A DNA stretch of 64,000 nt from Pirellula sp. (GCA_013822735.1 PNKZ01000016.1:1-64000), one strand, 5' to 3'. Positions 45,789 to 55,630 are shown, numbered from the stretch's first letter. The notes: generated by a model from the sequence alone, not told the origin. Numbers and translations are program-made.

Positions 45789-46364
45789 TTAGAAATTCCG
45801 AATTCCCGCCCAGGGGGACAGCTTGGATGAATACGGCTTGCCGTAAATTCGTAGTGAGTCCCTTGATACGCGGGGATCAATTCCAAGAGAGATTGTTAAA
45901 CGATTCAGTTTCTCGCCGGTCTCTAAGTCAGATGCAAAAAGCTCGGTTTCGGAAGGTAGCGCTTCGCCGACGTCTACCTTGACGATCTGATCGTTGTAAT
46001 TTGGCGAATCCACAACGTAGTTGCGTACTAGCTTCCCGCTTCGGTAGAGGCAAAACTGGAACGATTCATCACAGTCCCCAACTGACCATGCGAATACTTC
46101 TCGGTTTTTTCCTAAGGAGCCGAGGGCCGTCTTGGTCGACGGCATATGCCAAAGGTTGTAGAGCCAGTCATCGGCGATCATCGTCCATTCACCGGCATCG
46201 GTGATGATCACATACGTCGTTGCATCATCGATCTCGAAAACGCGGTGGTGTTTCGTCAAGTTGAAGTGTGCAAGGATGTTCTCGTCTGTGAGTTTTATGC
46301 CGCCTCTAAAGTAGATGAAATGCGGCGAATGCAAGCGATCGTCGAAGATGTTTGGCCTGCTCAA
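45789..46364 (-). CDS. Hypothetical protein
   Basis: A 191-residue protein that was not recognised. It contains aromatic and acidic motifs (ILAHFNLTKHHRVFEIDD, EWTMIADDWLYNLWHM, WSVGDCDESFQFCLYRSG) typical of a soluble globular alpha/beta protein. There is no signal peptide. Base composition is visibly less GC-rich than its neighbours, suggesting recent transfer. A TTG at 46364 with GGGAG 10 bases upstream is the best start, because a stop lies two codons before it. The 286 bases between it and yceI hold nothing recognised. Confidence 0.55.
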   Translation of the reverse strand: MSRPNIFDDRLHSPHFIYFRGGIKLTDENILAHFNLTKHHRVFEIDDATTYVIITDAGEWTMIADDWLYNLWHMPSTKTALGSLGKNREVFAWSVGDCDESFQFCLYRSGKLVRNYVVDSPNYNDQIVKVDVGEALPSETELFASDLETGEKLNRLTISLGIDPRVSRDSLRIYGKPYSSKLSPWAGIRNF

Positions 46365-46650
46365 GCTGCTTCATCTCCCATCAACGAAATACCGCTGCCC
46401 GCGACCAGGGATCTAAGTCGTTATCGGCGGCCTGTTTTGAATTGTATTAGTTGCATCGGATGAAGTTGACCGAATCTGCGAGATCGCCGTTTTCACCCAG
46501 TCTTGGTGACGGCCTTCTCGTAAATCGCTTTACTCTGCCGAGTGCCGGATTTAGCATAGCGTGCCGCTTCGGCTGCTTCGATCCATTGTCGAAGTTCGTC
46601 GACGACACAACGCCCTCCCCCTCCCCTTCCCGCCTTGAGGTTTTCCCGCC

Positions 46651-47226
46651 ATGCGCATGTTTCGTTTTGCTTTGATGTTCGCCGTCGTCGCTATCGCAGG
46701 CGCGGCCGGTTCGCTTCGTGCCGCCGATGAATACACGTACGATCTCGTGCACTCGTCCGTAAGCTTTAAGGCGCGCCATCTCGACCTGAGCTGGATCCAC
46801 GGTCGCTTCAATTTGGTCGACGGCAAGTTCTCGCTCGATCGCGAGAAGCCGGAGAACTCGACCTTTACGCTCACCATTCCGGTCGATAGCGTCGACACCG
46901 GCAACGTCGCTCGCGACCTGCACTTGAAGCAGGCCGACTATTTCGATCAGAAGCAATTCCCCACCATCGACTTCAAGAGCACGAGCGTCAAAGCGATCGA
47001 CGGCGGCTATGAAGTGACCGGCGACTTCACGATGCACGGCGTCACGAAGTCGATCACCTTCCCGCTCATGGGCGGCACGGAGAAGGAATGGAAGGGTGTG
47101 AAGCGGGTCGGCTTCTCGACCGAGCTAAAGCTCAAGCGGAGCGATTTCGGCTTCGACCCGAAGGCGATCGGCCTGATCGGCGACGAAGCGATCATCATCA
47201 TCGACTGCGAAGGAATGCGGATGTAA
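46651..47226 (+). CDS. YceI-family periplasmic protein
   Basis: A 191-residue protein with a signal peptide (MRMFRFALMFAVVAIAGAAG, cleavage near ADEY). The lipocalin-like YceI fold carries YDLVHSSVSFKARHLDLSWIHGRF, the family opening. DLHLKQADYFDQKQFPTIDF and GDFTMHGVTKSITFP follow, the most conserved segments. YceI proteins bind isoprenoid lipids such as polyprenyl chains. GAGG lies 10 bases upstream of the ATG. A hairpin repeat follows 14 bases after the stop. Confidence 0.93.
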   Translation: MRMFRFALMFAVVAIAGAAGSLRAADEYTYDLVHSSVSFKARHLDLSWIHGRFNLVDGKFSLDREKPENSTFTLTIPVDSVDTGNVARDLHLKQADYFDQKQFPTIDFKSTSVKAIDGGYEVTGDFTMHGVTKSITFPLMGGTEKEWKGVKRVGFSTELKLKRSDFGFDPKAIGLIGDEAIIIIDCEGMRM

Positions 47227-47240
47227 CGGCAGGCGGAGCT

Positions 47241-47323
47241 CCTGTAGGGAACGCCCTCCGTGGCGTTCCGAATGCGGCGTCCAGGGCGACCGCCGGAACG
47301 CCACGGAGGGCGTTCCCTACAGG
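47241..47323. repeat. Long perfect inverted repeat after yceI
   Basis: Perfect 30-base arms at 47241-47270 and 47294-47323 (CCTGTAGGGAACGCCCTCCG and complement) with a 23-base loop. It could act as a terminator or mRNA 3-prime stabiliser, but resembles a dispersed intergenic element of the same class as 115-200. Confidence 0.65.
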
Positions 47324-47448
47324 GTGTTTAGGCCGATGAGTGGGCTCTTTTAGCCGGGAATGCTGCGTTTTTGCGGCCGTATGCGATAATGGGTCGGTCC
47401 GCCTGCCCTGAGCTAGGGTTAGATAGGTGGGATTCCCGACTTTCCGAG

Positions 47449-50400
47449 ATGCTCGCAATGCCGACTTTTCGTTCCCTTTCGCAGTGCCAACGGGCTTCGC
47501 AGTGCCGACGGTTGTTTTGGCGACGGGCGCTGCCGGTCCTGGTGTCGTGCCTCGTCGCTCTGGCCGGCGTCGCCGTTTCGGTCCGTTCGACCGCGGCCGC
47601 CGAGGCGGAGTTTGTCGGCGTCTTGGCGCTGGCGCTGGAGAAAGATGTCGCCGAGCAGTTGCAGCTCAAGCCGGAGCAACGGGAGAAACTTCTTAAGCTT
47701 GTCGAGCAACGCGAAAGCGATGTGCTCGAAATCGCGCTGAAGTTGCGCAACGCGTCGGCAACCGAACGTGAGGCGGCGCTCGGACCGTTCCGTCGCGACT
47801 CGGAAACGGCCGGCTTGAAGTTGCTCGACGATGCCCAACGCGCGAAGCTCGATCAGATTCGCATCCGCCGCGCCGGAGGAGATGCGTTCGCCGAAACCGG
47901 TATTGCCGACCGGCTCCAGCTCACCGCCGAACAAAAGATCGCCTTGGCCAAACTCGCCGCCGAGCGCAAAGAACAACTCGGCCGCACCTCGGGCCAAGAC
48001 CGCGAGATCTTGCGCAATGCATTCGAGCAGCGCACGTTTAGTTTGCTGACGCCCGAGCAACGGGCCGAGTGGGAAAAGCTGGCCGGCGTCGTCTCGCCGA
48101 CCGCCGCCACCGTAGCGCGGGCCGATGGTTCTCCCGCGGTTGCCGCCGTGGACGGCGGGGCGAAAACGGCAAACGGACAGGCTCCTCTCGCGACGACCGG
48201 TGCGGCGCCAGCGAAGGTCGACACGGCGGCAGTCGCCACCAAGCCGGTCGATAAAGCCAACGTCAAACTGAAGTTCAACTTCCGCTTCCAGCCCTGGGGC
48301 GACGTGCTCGATTGGTTCGCGCAGCAAGCCGATCTCTCGCTCGTGATGGATTCTCCGCCGCCGGGCACGCTCAACTACACCGACAACCGCGAATACACGC
48401 CGGCCGAGGCGCTCGACCTGATGAACGGCGTGCTGCTCACCAAAGGTTTCACGCTCGTGCGCCGCGAGCGGATGCTGATGGTGGTGAACTTGGAAGACGG
48501 CATTCCGCCGAACTTGGTTCCCTTCGTGCCGGGCGAAAAGCTCGACGCGCTCGGCGAATTCGAACTCGCGACCACGCTCTTTCGACTCGGCCGACTCTCG
48601 GCCGAAGACGCGCAAGCGGAGATTCAGCGCTTGATCGGCCCACAAGGTTCGGTCGTGCTGTTGCCCCGAGCCGGACAAATTCAGGTGACCGAAACGGCCG
48701 GACGCTTGCGGCTGATTCGCTCGGTGCTCGAAGCCACGGCGCAACTGCAAGCCTCGGATGCCGGGGCGGTGAAGGCGTTCCAACCGACGCACGTCGGCGT
48801 GGAAGACGTGTTGCCGCTGTTGCGTCAATTGCTCGACATTCCCGCCGATGCGTACGCCTCGGCCGACGGCAGCGTCCGCCTCGCGGTCGATCCGCTCACC
48901 GGCAAACTGTTGGTCGGCGGCAAACCGGAACGGGTCGCGCAAGTGAGCGACATCATTAAGGCGATCGACGTTCCCGCACCGGCCGGTACGGGCACGGTCG
49001 AAACGCCGCAACTCGAAGTGTACGACGTCGGCGTCTCCGACCCGACGTCGGTGTTGGCGGTGCTGCAAACGTTGATGGCCAACTTTTCCGACGTGCGGCT
49101 CACGACCGATCCGGTGACCGGCAAACTCGTCGCGCTCGCCCGACCGGCGCAGCATGCGACGATTCGCGCCACGATCGAGCAGATGCAACGCGAAGCGCGG
49201 CAGGTGGAAGTGATTCGATTGCAATTCGTCGATCCGCAAGCCGCGGTGACGGCGATCGGCAAATTGTTCGGCACCGACAGCGGCGCGGCCGCCGCCGGTG
49301 CGCCGAAGGTCGAGGCCGACACCCTCACGCGGCAGTTGCTCGTGCGCGGTTCGCAGGGGCAGATCGACCAGATTAAGTCGTTGCTCTCGAAGATGGGGGA
49401 GAACGTCGAAGACGGCGGCGAAACGCAGACCGATCACACCAACGTGCGGATGCTCCCGTTGAGCCCACGGACGGTGAAGACGGCGCTGGAACAATTGGAA
49501 ACGATCTGGCCGACGATGCGCTCGAACCCGATTCGCGTGGTGTCGCCGTCGTCGAGTATTCAATCGTCGTACCCGGCGGCCATTGATCGGAACGCGCCTG
49601 CGAACAGCGGCGCTCCGCGGGCGCCGGAAACGCCGGCCGTACCGCAGGCTCCGCCGCAATTGCAGACTCCGCCGCAATTGCAACCGAAGCCGCAGGCCGC
49701 GCCCATGAGTACGCCGCCCGGAGCGCCGGCGACCGAAAAGTCGGCGGCCGTCGAATCGGTGCCGCAGAAAATTCGCATCCACTCGGTCGTGCTGCGTCGC
49801 GAACTTGCCGCCGACGGACAACCGACGCCGGTTATCGACCCGAAGGCCGCCGCGCCTGCCGCAGCAGACAAAGCGGCTGAAACCAAAGAGTTGGCCCCGA
49901 TCATCGTCGCGCCCGGCCCCGGCGGCGTGATGATCGCCAGCGACGACGTGGAGGCCCTCAATCAGTTTGAAACGCTGTTGACGAACTTGGCCAGCCGCAC
50001 AGCGACGGGCGGCAAAGAGTTCACCGTGTTCTATCTGCAGAACGCCGGCGCCGTGGCGGCGGCGGAAACTTTAGAAGCGGTGTTCGGCGGCGGCAGCAGT
50101 TCGGCCGGCGGCGGCGGTTCGCTCTTGGGGGATTTGGCCGGCATGGCATTGGGCGGCGGCGGTGGCGGCATGATGAGCGCGATGCTCGGCGGCGGCGCTG
50201 CCGGGCCTCCTTCGTCGATCTTGAGCGGCGCATCGGTGCTGATCGTGCCGGACGCTCGGCTCAATGCGTTGATCGTGCAAGCGACGCCGACCGATCTGGA
50301 CTTGATCGAACAATTGCTGAAGGTCGTCGATCAACTCGACGTGCCGGAATCGACGGTGAATCCGCGTCCGCGCTTGATCCCGGTCGTGAACACCGGCGCG

Positions 50401-51036
50401 GCACAGATCGCCGACATCTTGCGCGAGGTTTATTCCGAGCGGCTGGCGTCGTCGAACCGGCAGCGGCAACCTTCGCCGGAAGAGCTTATGCAAATGTTGC
50501 GCGGCGGCCGAGGCGGCGGACAAACGAATCGGAAGTCGCAGGCCGAAACGCAGAAGGTGTCGATCGGCGTCGATGCGCGTACCAACTCGTTGATCGTTTC
50601 CGCGCCGCAAGCGCTCTATGAAGAAATTGAACAGCTCGTGCAAACGCTCGACCACGCGACGAGCGAATCGAACACGGCGATCCGGATTGTGACGCTCAAG
50701 CGAAGCAACCCGGCGACGGTGCAGAAGGCGCTGACGGCGATCGTCGGCGACAAGGCTCGCACTTCGGACAAGCCGACCAGCTCGAGCGGCGGCTCGACCG
50801 ACCCGAACGCGGCGGCCGCTGCCGCCGTGCAAGGCGCCGGCGGCGGGCGGCCGCAAGGAGGGGCCGAAGCCCAGCAGTTTCAGGACATGATGCGGCAGCG
50901 CATGGAAATGTTTAACAACATGCGCGGGGCGTTTGGTTCCGGCGGAGGCGGTGGTCGCGACGGCGGCTTCGGCGGCGGAGGTTCCGGCCGCGGAGACGGC
51001 GGCTCGCGCGACGGCGGAAGTCGCGGCGGTCGGTAA
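47449..51036 (+). CDS. Giant secretin-N-domain protein lacking a barrel
   Basis: A protein of about 1195 residues. Signal segment near 29-52. Residues about 55-215 are helical with LTxxQ-like motifs (LQLTAEQKIALAKLAAERKEQL, LLTPEQRAEWEKLAG). A secretin N0-like domain follows (FNFRFQPWGDVLDWFAQQADLSLVMDS), then serial N1-type domains: GVEDVLPLLRQLLDIP, PQAAVTAIGKLFG, FLQNAGAVAAAETLEAVFGG and VTLKRSNPATVQKALTAIVG. A Pro/Ala/Gln linker (about 710-745), Gly-rich stretches and a Gly/Arg/Asp tail are present. The C-terminal secretin barrel motif VPxLGxxPxxGxLF is absent. The start is ATG 47449 or 47458. It could be a periplasmic extension or partner of a barrel secretin encoded elsewhere. Confidence 0.8.
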   Translation: MLAMPTFRSLSQCQRASQCRRLFWRRALPVLVSCLVALAGVAVSVRSTAAAEAEFVGVLALALEKDVAEQLQLKPEQREKLLKLVEQRESDVLEIALKLRNASATEREAALGPFRRDSETAGLKLLDDAQRAKLDQIRIRRAGGDAFAETGIADRLQLTAEQKIALAKLAAERKEQLGRTSGQDREILRNAFEQRTFSLLTPEQRAEWEKLAGVVSPTAATVARADGSPAVAAVDGGAKTANGQAPLATTGAAPAKVDTAAVATKPVDKANVKLKFNFRFQPWGDVLDWFAQQADLSLVMDSPPPGTLNYTDNREYTPAEALDLMNGVLLTKGFTLVRRERMLMVVNLEDGIPPNLVPFVPGEKLDALGEFELATTLFRLGRLSAEDAQAEIQRLIGPQGSVVLLPRAGQIQVTETAGRLRLIRSVLEATAQLQASDAGAVKAFQPTHVGVEDVLPLLRQLLDIPADAYASADGSVRLAVDPLTGKLLVGGKPERVAQVSDIIKAIDVPAPAGTGTVETPQLEVYDVGVSDPTSVLAVLQTLMANFSDVRLTTDPVTGKLVALARPAQHATIRATIEQMQREARQVEVIRLQFVDPQAAVTAIGKLFGTDSGAAAAGAPKVEADTLTRQLLVRGSQGQIDQIKSLLSKMGENVEDGGETQTDHTNVRMLPLSPRTVKTALEQLETIWPTMRSNPIRVVSPSSSIQSSYPAAIDRNAPANSGAPRAPETPAVPQAPPQLQTPPQLQPKPQAAPMSTPPGAPATEKSAAVESVPQKIRIHSVVLRRELAADGQPTPVIDPKAAAPAAADKAAETKELAPIIVAPGPGGVMIASDDVEALNQFETLLTNLASRTATGGKEFTVFYLQNAGAVAAAETLEAVFGGGSSSAGGGGSLLGDLAGMALGGGGGGMMSAMLGGGAAGPPSSILSGASVLIVPDARLNALIVQATPTDLDLIEQLLKVVDQLDVPESTVNPRPRLIPVVNTGAAQIADILREVYSERLASSNRQRQPSPEELMQMLRGGRGGGQTNRKSQAETQKVSIGVDARTNSLIVSAPQALYEEIEQLVQTLDHATSESNTAIRIVTLKRSNPATVQKALTAIVGDKARTSDKPTSSSGGSTDPNAAAAAAVQGAGGGRPQGGAEAQQFQDMMRQRMEMFNNMRGAFGSGGGGGRDGGFGGGGSGRGDGGSRDGGSRGGR

Positions 51037-51058
51037 GCGATTGCCGGCGCCGTAGTTC

Positions 51059-51096
51059 GCCCCCGGTCGGCGACCGGGGGCAATCGATCGATTGCC
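51059..51096. terminator. Hairpin pair between convergent genes
   Basis: The first stem is 10 bp, 51059-51068 with 51072-51081 (GCCCCCGGTC/GACCGGGGGC). An 18-base perfect palindrome GGCAATCGATCGATTGCC follows at 51079-51096. The two convergent genes end at 51036 and 51099, so a bidirectional terminator is likely. Confidence 0.6.
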
Positions 51097-51098
51097 GA

Positions 51099-52550
51099 CT
51101 ACTTCCCGCTGCCGAGTGCTTCTTTCGGCGTTACGAGACCATCGCCGTTGCGATCCCAGCGTGTGAATTCGGCGGCCCTTCCGTCGTCCCACGAGGTGGC
51201 GAACTCGGCCATCGAGATTTGCCCGTCGCCGTTCCCGTCGTTCCGCGTGAACCAGTCGGGCAGGCCCGAGGGGAGCCGCTCGGCGGGAGCCAGAAAGCGA
51301 TAGGTTTTCACAGTGCCTTTCGACGCGCTATTTGTGCCGCTGGAGGCAGTGCCGCCCGACGATGAGGATCGCGAGCCGTACGAGTACCCGGTAGTCGACG
51401 AGCCTGATCCGCTCGAACCGCTCGATGAGCCGCTGGAGCGACCCTTGGAGTAGTCGGCCAGTTGCGCGGCGAGTTCTTCTTTCGTGATGAGGCCGTTGCC
51501 GTCGCGGTCGGCCTTTTGCGATTCGCTCCGCATCTTGCTCCACTCGTCGCGCTGGAGGATGCCGTCTTTGTTCGTGTCGTATTGCTTGAGCAGCCCTTCG
51601 GCATATTTCAGGGTGCGATCGTCACCCGAGCTGGAGCTTCCGGAGCTGGAACCGCCGGACGAACCGGAAGAGCTCGGCTTGGCGGAACTCGACGACGTGG
51701 TCGATGAAGTCGAGCCGCTCGAACTCGGTGCATAGCTACGCGATGAACTGCCGGAGCTCGTCGAGGCCATGCTCGGCGGGCCGCCGCCGTAGCCTCCGGA
51801 AAATCCGCCGGGAGGGCCGCCGCCAAATCCGCCGGAGAAACCGCCGGGAGGACCGCCCCCGTAGCCGCCGTAAGAGCCGCCGGGGCCGCCGCGATCGTAG
51901 GCGCCGCTGGCGTAGCGAGCCTTATAACGCTCGGCCAGTTCGTTGCGTTGCACTTTGCCGTCGCGGTTCTTGTCGTGGTCGAGCGGATGGCCCGAGTCCC
52001 AACGACCGTTTTTCATTTCTTCGGCGTCGAGCGTGCCGTCTTGATTGCGGTCGTAGCGCTTGAGCGACTCTTCCACCTTCTCAATCACGCGCGGGTCGTA
52101 CTTCGCGCGCAGCGAATCCCAGTTGTCGGCTCCCGCATCGGCGCCGAAGCCGAGCACCGTGGGGGTGGCGCCGCTGCTGGAAACGCCGAACGTCTTCACG
52201 GCCGGCGCCGGAGCAGCTTTATTCGACGAAGAACCGCCCGAGGAACCCGACGAGCCGCCGGGGCCGCCCTGCATGCGTTTGCGCATGATGTCGCGCAGCT
52301 TGTCCGTGCTGATGGGCTTCGAAAGATCGAGGTTGTTGTCGCGAGCGATGCTTTCCAAGAAGTAGCGAGCGCGCCCTTCCATTTCTTCGGGGTCGATCTG
52401 GCCGTTTTCGTTACGGTCCATCCGCTTGACCATCTCGCCCGGATCGAACATCGGCGGTTGGGCCATTGCGGCCGGTGCGGCGAGCAACGTGGCTACCACC
52501 AGCACGGCAAGCACGAGGATGGCCCGTCGCTGCGTTGTCATAGGGAGCAT
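51099..52550 (-). CDS. Secreted protein with seven EF-hand loops
   Basis: A 483-residue protein with a signal peptide (ILVLAVLVVATLLAAPAAMAQ). Seven canonical EF-hand loops are visible: DRNENGQIDPEE, DRNQDGTLDAEE, DKNRDGKVQRNE, DTNKDGILQRDE, DRDGNGLITKEE, DGNGDGQISMAE and DRNGDGLVTPKE. They are separated by Gly/Pro-rich (about 222-260) and Ser/Gly-rich (about 262-318, 375-410) linkers. It should bind calcium outside the cytoplasm. The partner is unknown. It is opposite in strand to the secretion genes on both sides. GspG-type pseudopili also use calcium, but a link is speculative. Confidence 0.85.
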   Translation of the reverse strand: MLPMTTQRRAILVLAVLVVATLLAAPAAMAQPPMFDPGEMVKRMDRNENGQIDPEEMEGRARYFLESIARDNNLDLSKPISTDKLRDIMRKRMQGGPGGSSGSSGGSSSNKAAPAPAVKTFGVSSSGATPTVLGFGADAGADNWDSLRAKYDPRVIEKVEESLKRYDRNQDGTLDAEEMKNGRWDSGHPLDHDKNRDGKVQRNELAERYKARYASGAYDRGGPGGSYGGYGGGPPGGFSGGFGGGPPGGFSGGYGGGPPSMASTSSGSSSRSYAPSSSGSTSSTTSSSSAKPSSSGSSGGSSSGSSSSGDDRTLKYAEGLLKQYDTNKDGILQRDEWSKMRSESQKADRDGNGLITKEELAAQLADYSKGRSSGSSSGSSGSGSSTTGYSYGSRSSSSGGTASSGTNSASKGTVKTYRFLAPAERLPSGLPDWFTRNDGNGDGQISMAEFATSWDDGRAAEFTRWDRNGDGLVTPKEALGSGK

Positions 52551-52831
52551 TCGGCAAGAAAAAGAGGGCGAACGTGAGTCGCTTGATTTATCATAGACAG
52601 TCTCCGCCGGAGTTCCTACGCGAAGGTTTGCGACCGGAATGCAGATTCCGCTCGCACAAGGGCCGGTCGGCCCGGCAAAACCGCACCTACCGACACCAGC
52701 GATTTCCCCCCTGCCGCGGTCGCCGGAAACAGGTCTCGGCGGCGAAACTTTCCGGCTGCGCGGGAGTTAGATAAGGTTAGTCAGACCGGCAGCAGCCGGG
52801 CACGCCAAGTTACTTTGGAGGGGATGCAGTT

Positions 52832-53764
52832 ATGCAAGCCGGCCTTACGACGATGTTTTCCTCGCGGTGTTCCATTTCCTCCATCGGCCGCAAATGCTTG
52901 CCGGGCGCCGTGGTGGCGGCCCTCGTCGCGGGCTCGGTCTGGAATGCTTCGGCCCAGCAACAAGATCCGCCGCGCCAGAACCCGCCCGGACAGGGCCAAG
53001 GTCCAGGCGGCCCAGGTCGCGGAGGTTTCGGCGGTCGTGGCGGCTTCGGCGGCGGACCCGGCGGCGGCGGCGAACTGATGCTCTTGGCGAGCGAGCAAGT
53101 GCAGAAGGAGCTTGAACTGATCGACGAACAGATCAAAGACTTCGAGAAGCTCCGCGAAGAACAATCCGAGAAGATGCGCGAGATGTTCGCCGGCATGCGC
53201 GACCTACCGGAAGACGAACGGCGCGCCAAGTTTGAAGCGATGCGCGGCAAGTTGGAAGAGTCGCAAAAGGCATTGAAAGAAAAGATGAACGCGGTGCTGA
53301 TGCCGCATCAGCTCGATCGGCTGAAAGAGCTCAACATTCAAATCCGCGGCATGGGCGCGCTCGACGACCCGGAAGTCGCCGCCGAATTGAAGATTACCGA
53401 CGAGCAGAAGAAAGAATTGACCGCCAAGCGTGAAGAGCTCAGTCAGAAGATGCGCGAGATGTTCTCCGGTAACCGCGGCGAAGGACAACAGCGCGGCCCG
53501 AGCGAAGAGATGCGTGCGAAGTTTCAGCAAATGCAAACCGAATCGACCGACGCGCTGCTCGGCGTGCTCACTTCGGAACAACGGGCTCAGTTTGAAAAGA
53601 TGAAGGGGGAGAAGTTCGAATTTGATCGTTCGCAGATGTTCGGCGGTCGCGGACCCGGCGGACCTGGTGGAGGTCCCGGCGGCCCAGGGGGACGGCGTCC
53701 CGAAGGTGATCGTCCTGCAGGCGATCGCCCCGCAGGAAGCCGGCCGACGAACGACACCCCGTAG
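52832..53764 (+). CDS. Exported Spy/LTxxQ-like coiled-coil protein
   Basis: A 310-residue protein with a signal peptide to about residue 42 (NASAQ). A Gly/Pro-rich segment follows (45-78). The helical domain (80-265) is rich in Glu, Lys and Met, with LKITDEQKKELTAKREELSQKM and LTSEQRAQFEKMKG. A second Gly/Pro/Arg-rich tail closes it. The helical motifs match the N-terminal segment of the giant secretin-N protein at 47449. GGAGGGG lies 8 bases before the ATG. A chaperone-like role as in Spy is possible but unproven. Confidence 0.75.
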   Translation: MQAGLTTMFSSRCSISSIGRKCLPGAVVAALVAGSVWNASAQQQDPPRQNPPGQGQGPGGPGRGGFGGRGGFGGGPGGGGELMLLASEQVQKELELIDEQIKDFEKLREEQSEKMREMFAGMRDLPEDERRAKFEAMRGKLEESQKALKEKMNAVLMPHQLDRLKELNIQIRGMGALDDPEVAAELKITDEQKKELTAKREELSQKMREMFSGNRGEGQQRGPSEEMRAKFQQMQTESTDALLGVLTSEQRAQFEKMKGEKFEFDRSQMFGGRGPGGPGGGPGGPGGRRPEGDRPAGDRPAGSRPTNDTP

Positions 53765-53794
53765 TTCGCCAAGTTCATGGTCGTAACACAAATT

Positions 53795-53854
53795 GCTTAG
53801 CTGCCGCGCCCTGCGGCGTTTCGCCCGGTCGAGGCCGACCGGGCTAAGCTTTTT
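53795..53854 (+). terminator. Intrinsic terminator after the Spy-like gene
   Basis: An outer stem GCTTAGC/GCTAAGC (53795-53801 with 53843-53849) encloses an inner hairpin GCCCGGTCG/CGACCGGGC (53823-53831 with 53836-53844). It is followed by TTTTT (53850-53854). It separates the Spy-like gene from the gspE operon. Confidence 0.65.
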
Positions 53855-53900
53855 AATAGCTGGATCGAATTTATCGCCCGCCCGCGAGATTGCGTTCGTT

Positions 53901-55622
53901 ATGGAAGCCGGTGAGATTCTCCTGAAGTCTGGCCTGCTCTCGCGCGAGCAGTTGGCCCGAGTCCGTTCGAGCACGAACGGCGAAGGTCTGCGCGCCGATC
54001 AGGTGGCGGTAAATCTGGGCCTCGTGAAAGAAGAAGCCGCGCTCAAGGCGCTGGCCGACGCCGTGGGGCTGGAGTACGTCGACCTGGCCGAGACGCCGGT
54101 CGACCTTTCGCTGCTGCAGGGCTTTCCGGCCCGCTTCATTCATCGTCAGTCGCTCTTCCCGGTGCGCCGGCATAACGGCACGCTGGTCGTCGCCACGAGC
54201 GATCCGTTCGATCTCTATCCGCTCGACGAGTTGTCCTCCGGTATCGGGCTCGCGATCGAGCCGGTGCTCGCGTCGCGCCGCGAATTGGCGAAGTTGATTA
54301 AGACGCATCTCGGCGTCGGCAGCGAGACCGTCGAAGGGCTCATCGCGCAATCGGCCGCGGCCGACGACGGCGTCGAACTGCTCAGCGAAATCGAAACCGA
54401 CGGCTCCGAACTTTCGGAGATGGCCCAGGAAGCGTCGGTCGTCCGGCTCGTGAATGAAATCTTGCTCGAAGCGGTCGAAGCGCGTGCGAGCGACGTTCAT
54501 ATCGAATCGCAAGAGTCGGGTCTGCGCGTCCGTTACCGCGTCGACGGGCTGTTGCAAACGCAGCCGATGCCGCCGGAGATCAGCCGCTTTCAGGCGGCGA
54601 TCATCAGCCGGCTCAAGATCATGGCACGGCTCAACATTGCCGAAAAGCGCCTGCCGCAAGACGGTCGGATCAAGCTCAAGGTGCACGGCCGCGAGGTCGA
54701 CGTGCGCGTCAGCGTCATCCCGATGATCCACGGCGAAGGGATCGTTATGCGCTTGCTCGACAAAGGGCGCATGGAGTTTGAGCTGCGCAAGCTCGGCATG
54801 GACGAAGACCAATACGCGGTGTTTCAGCAGCTCATCCGTCTTCCGCACGGCATCATCCTCGTCACCGGCCCGACCGGCAGCGGTAAATCGACGACGCTCT
54901 ACAGCGCGCTCTTGGAGATCCGCGACGAAGAAACGAAGATTATCACCACGGAAGACCCGGTCGAGTATCAGCTCGAAGGGATCAATCAGATTCAGGTCCA
55001 CCCAAAGATCGGCCTGACGTTCGCCGCCGGCCTGCGCAGCATCTTGCGTCACGATCCCGACGTCGTGCTCATCGGCGAAATTCGCGATTTGGAAACGGCC
55101 GAAAACGCCATCCAAGCGTCGCTCACCGGGCACTTGGTGTTCAGCACGTTGCATACGAACGATGCCGCGGGCGCCTACACGCGTCTCTGCGATATGGGCG
55201 TGGAGCCGTTTCTCGTGGCCGGCACCGTGGAAGCGGTCATGGCGCAGCGCTTGGTGCGCAAGCTTTGCAGCGAATGCAAAGAGGCGTACGTACCGCAGCA
55301 GTCGGAACTGCCTCGCGATTTTCCTTGGGACCGGCTGCAGGCCGCCGGCGGCAAGCTCTATCGCAACGTCGGTTGCCGCGCCTGCCGGCAAACAGGCTTC
55401 AGCGGTCGGCTCGGCATCTTCGAGCTGATGGTCACGACCGAGAACATTCGCCAGCTCGCGCAAGGGCGCGTCGGCAGTTGGAAGATCAAGAACGCCGCGC
55501 TCGCCGACGGTATGCGCACGCTCCGCGACGACGGTTGGCGCAAAGTTCTCGACGGCCGCACGACCATCGACGAAGTAGCCCGCGTCTCCAAGGGAGACAT
55601 CGTGAACAATCAAGGAGCGTGA
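53901..55622 (+). CDS. gspE: Type II secretion ATPase GspE
   Basis: A 573-residue secretion ATPase, the first gene of the second operon. The N1E domain (1-140) begins [20 protein letters not shown]. The N2E domain has [20 protein letters not shown]. Walker A GPTGSGKS is at 323-330, followed by [11 protein letters not shown], the Walker B segment [17 protein letters not shown] and [12 protein letters not shown]. The zinc module has CSEC and CRAC. ATG 53901 places the N1E domain correctly; upstream codons lie in the terminator region. It is clearly distinct from the 13142 paralogue, which has a shorter N-terminus. Confidence 0.96.
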   Translation: MEAGEILLKSGLLSREQLARVRSSTNGEGLRADQVAVNLGLVKEEAALKALADAVGLEYVDLAETPVDLSLLQGFPARFIHRQSLFPVRRHNGTLVVATSDPFDLYPLDELSSGIGLAIEPVLASRRELAKLIKTHLGVGSETVEGLIAQSAAADDGVELLSEIETDGSELSEMAQEASVVRLVNEILLEAVEARASDVHIESQESGLRVRYRVDGLLQTQPMPPEISRFQAAIISRLKIMARLNIAEKRLPQDGRIKLKVHGREVDVRVSVIPMIHGEGIVMRLLDKGRMEFELRKLGMDEDQYAVFQQLIRLPHGIILVTGPTGSGKSTTLYSALLEIRDEETKIITTEDPVEYQLEGINQIQVHPKIGLTFAAGLRSILRHDPDVVLIGEIRDLETAENAIQASLTGHLVFSTLHTNDAAGAYTRLCDMGVEPFLVAGTVEAVMAQRLVRKLCSECKEAYVPQQSELPRDFPWDRLQAAGGKLYRNVGCRACRQTGFSGRLGIFELMVTTENIRQLAQGRVGSWKIKNAALADGMRTLRDDGWRKVLDGRTTIDEVARVSKGDIVNNQGA

Positions 55623-55630
55623 GAACTGCT

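Noticed and set aside
47419-49821. An 800-codon minus-strand frame
   Set aside because: Antisense to the secretin-N-domain gene, Arg/His-rich, no recognisable motif or ribosome binding site.
53871-55613. A 580-codon minus-strand frame
   Set aside because: Exact shadow of the gspE core. GspE motifs on the plus strand are complete.
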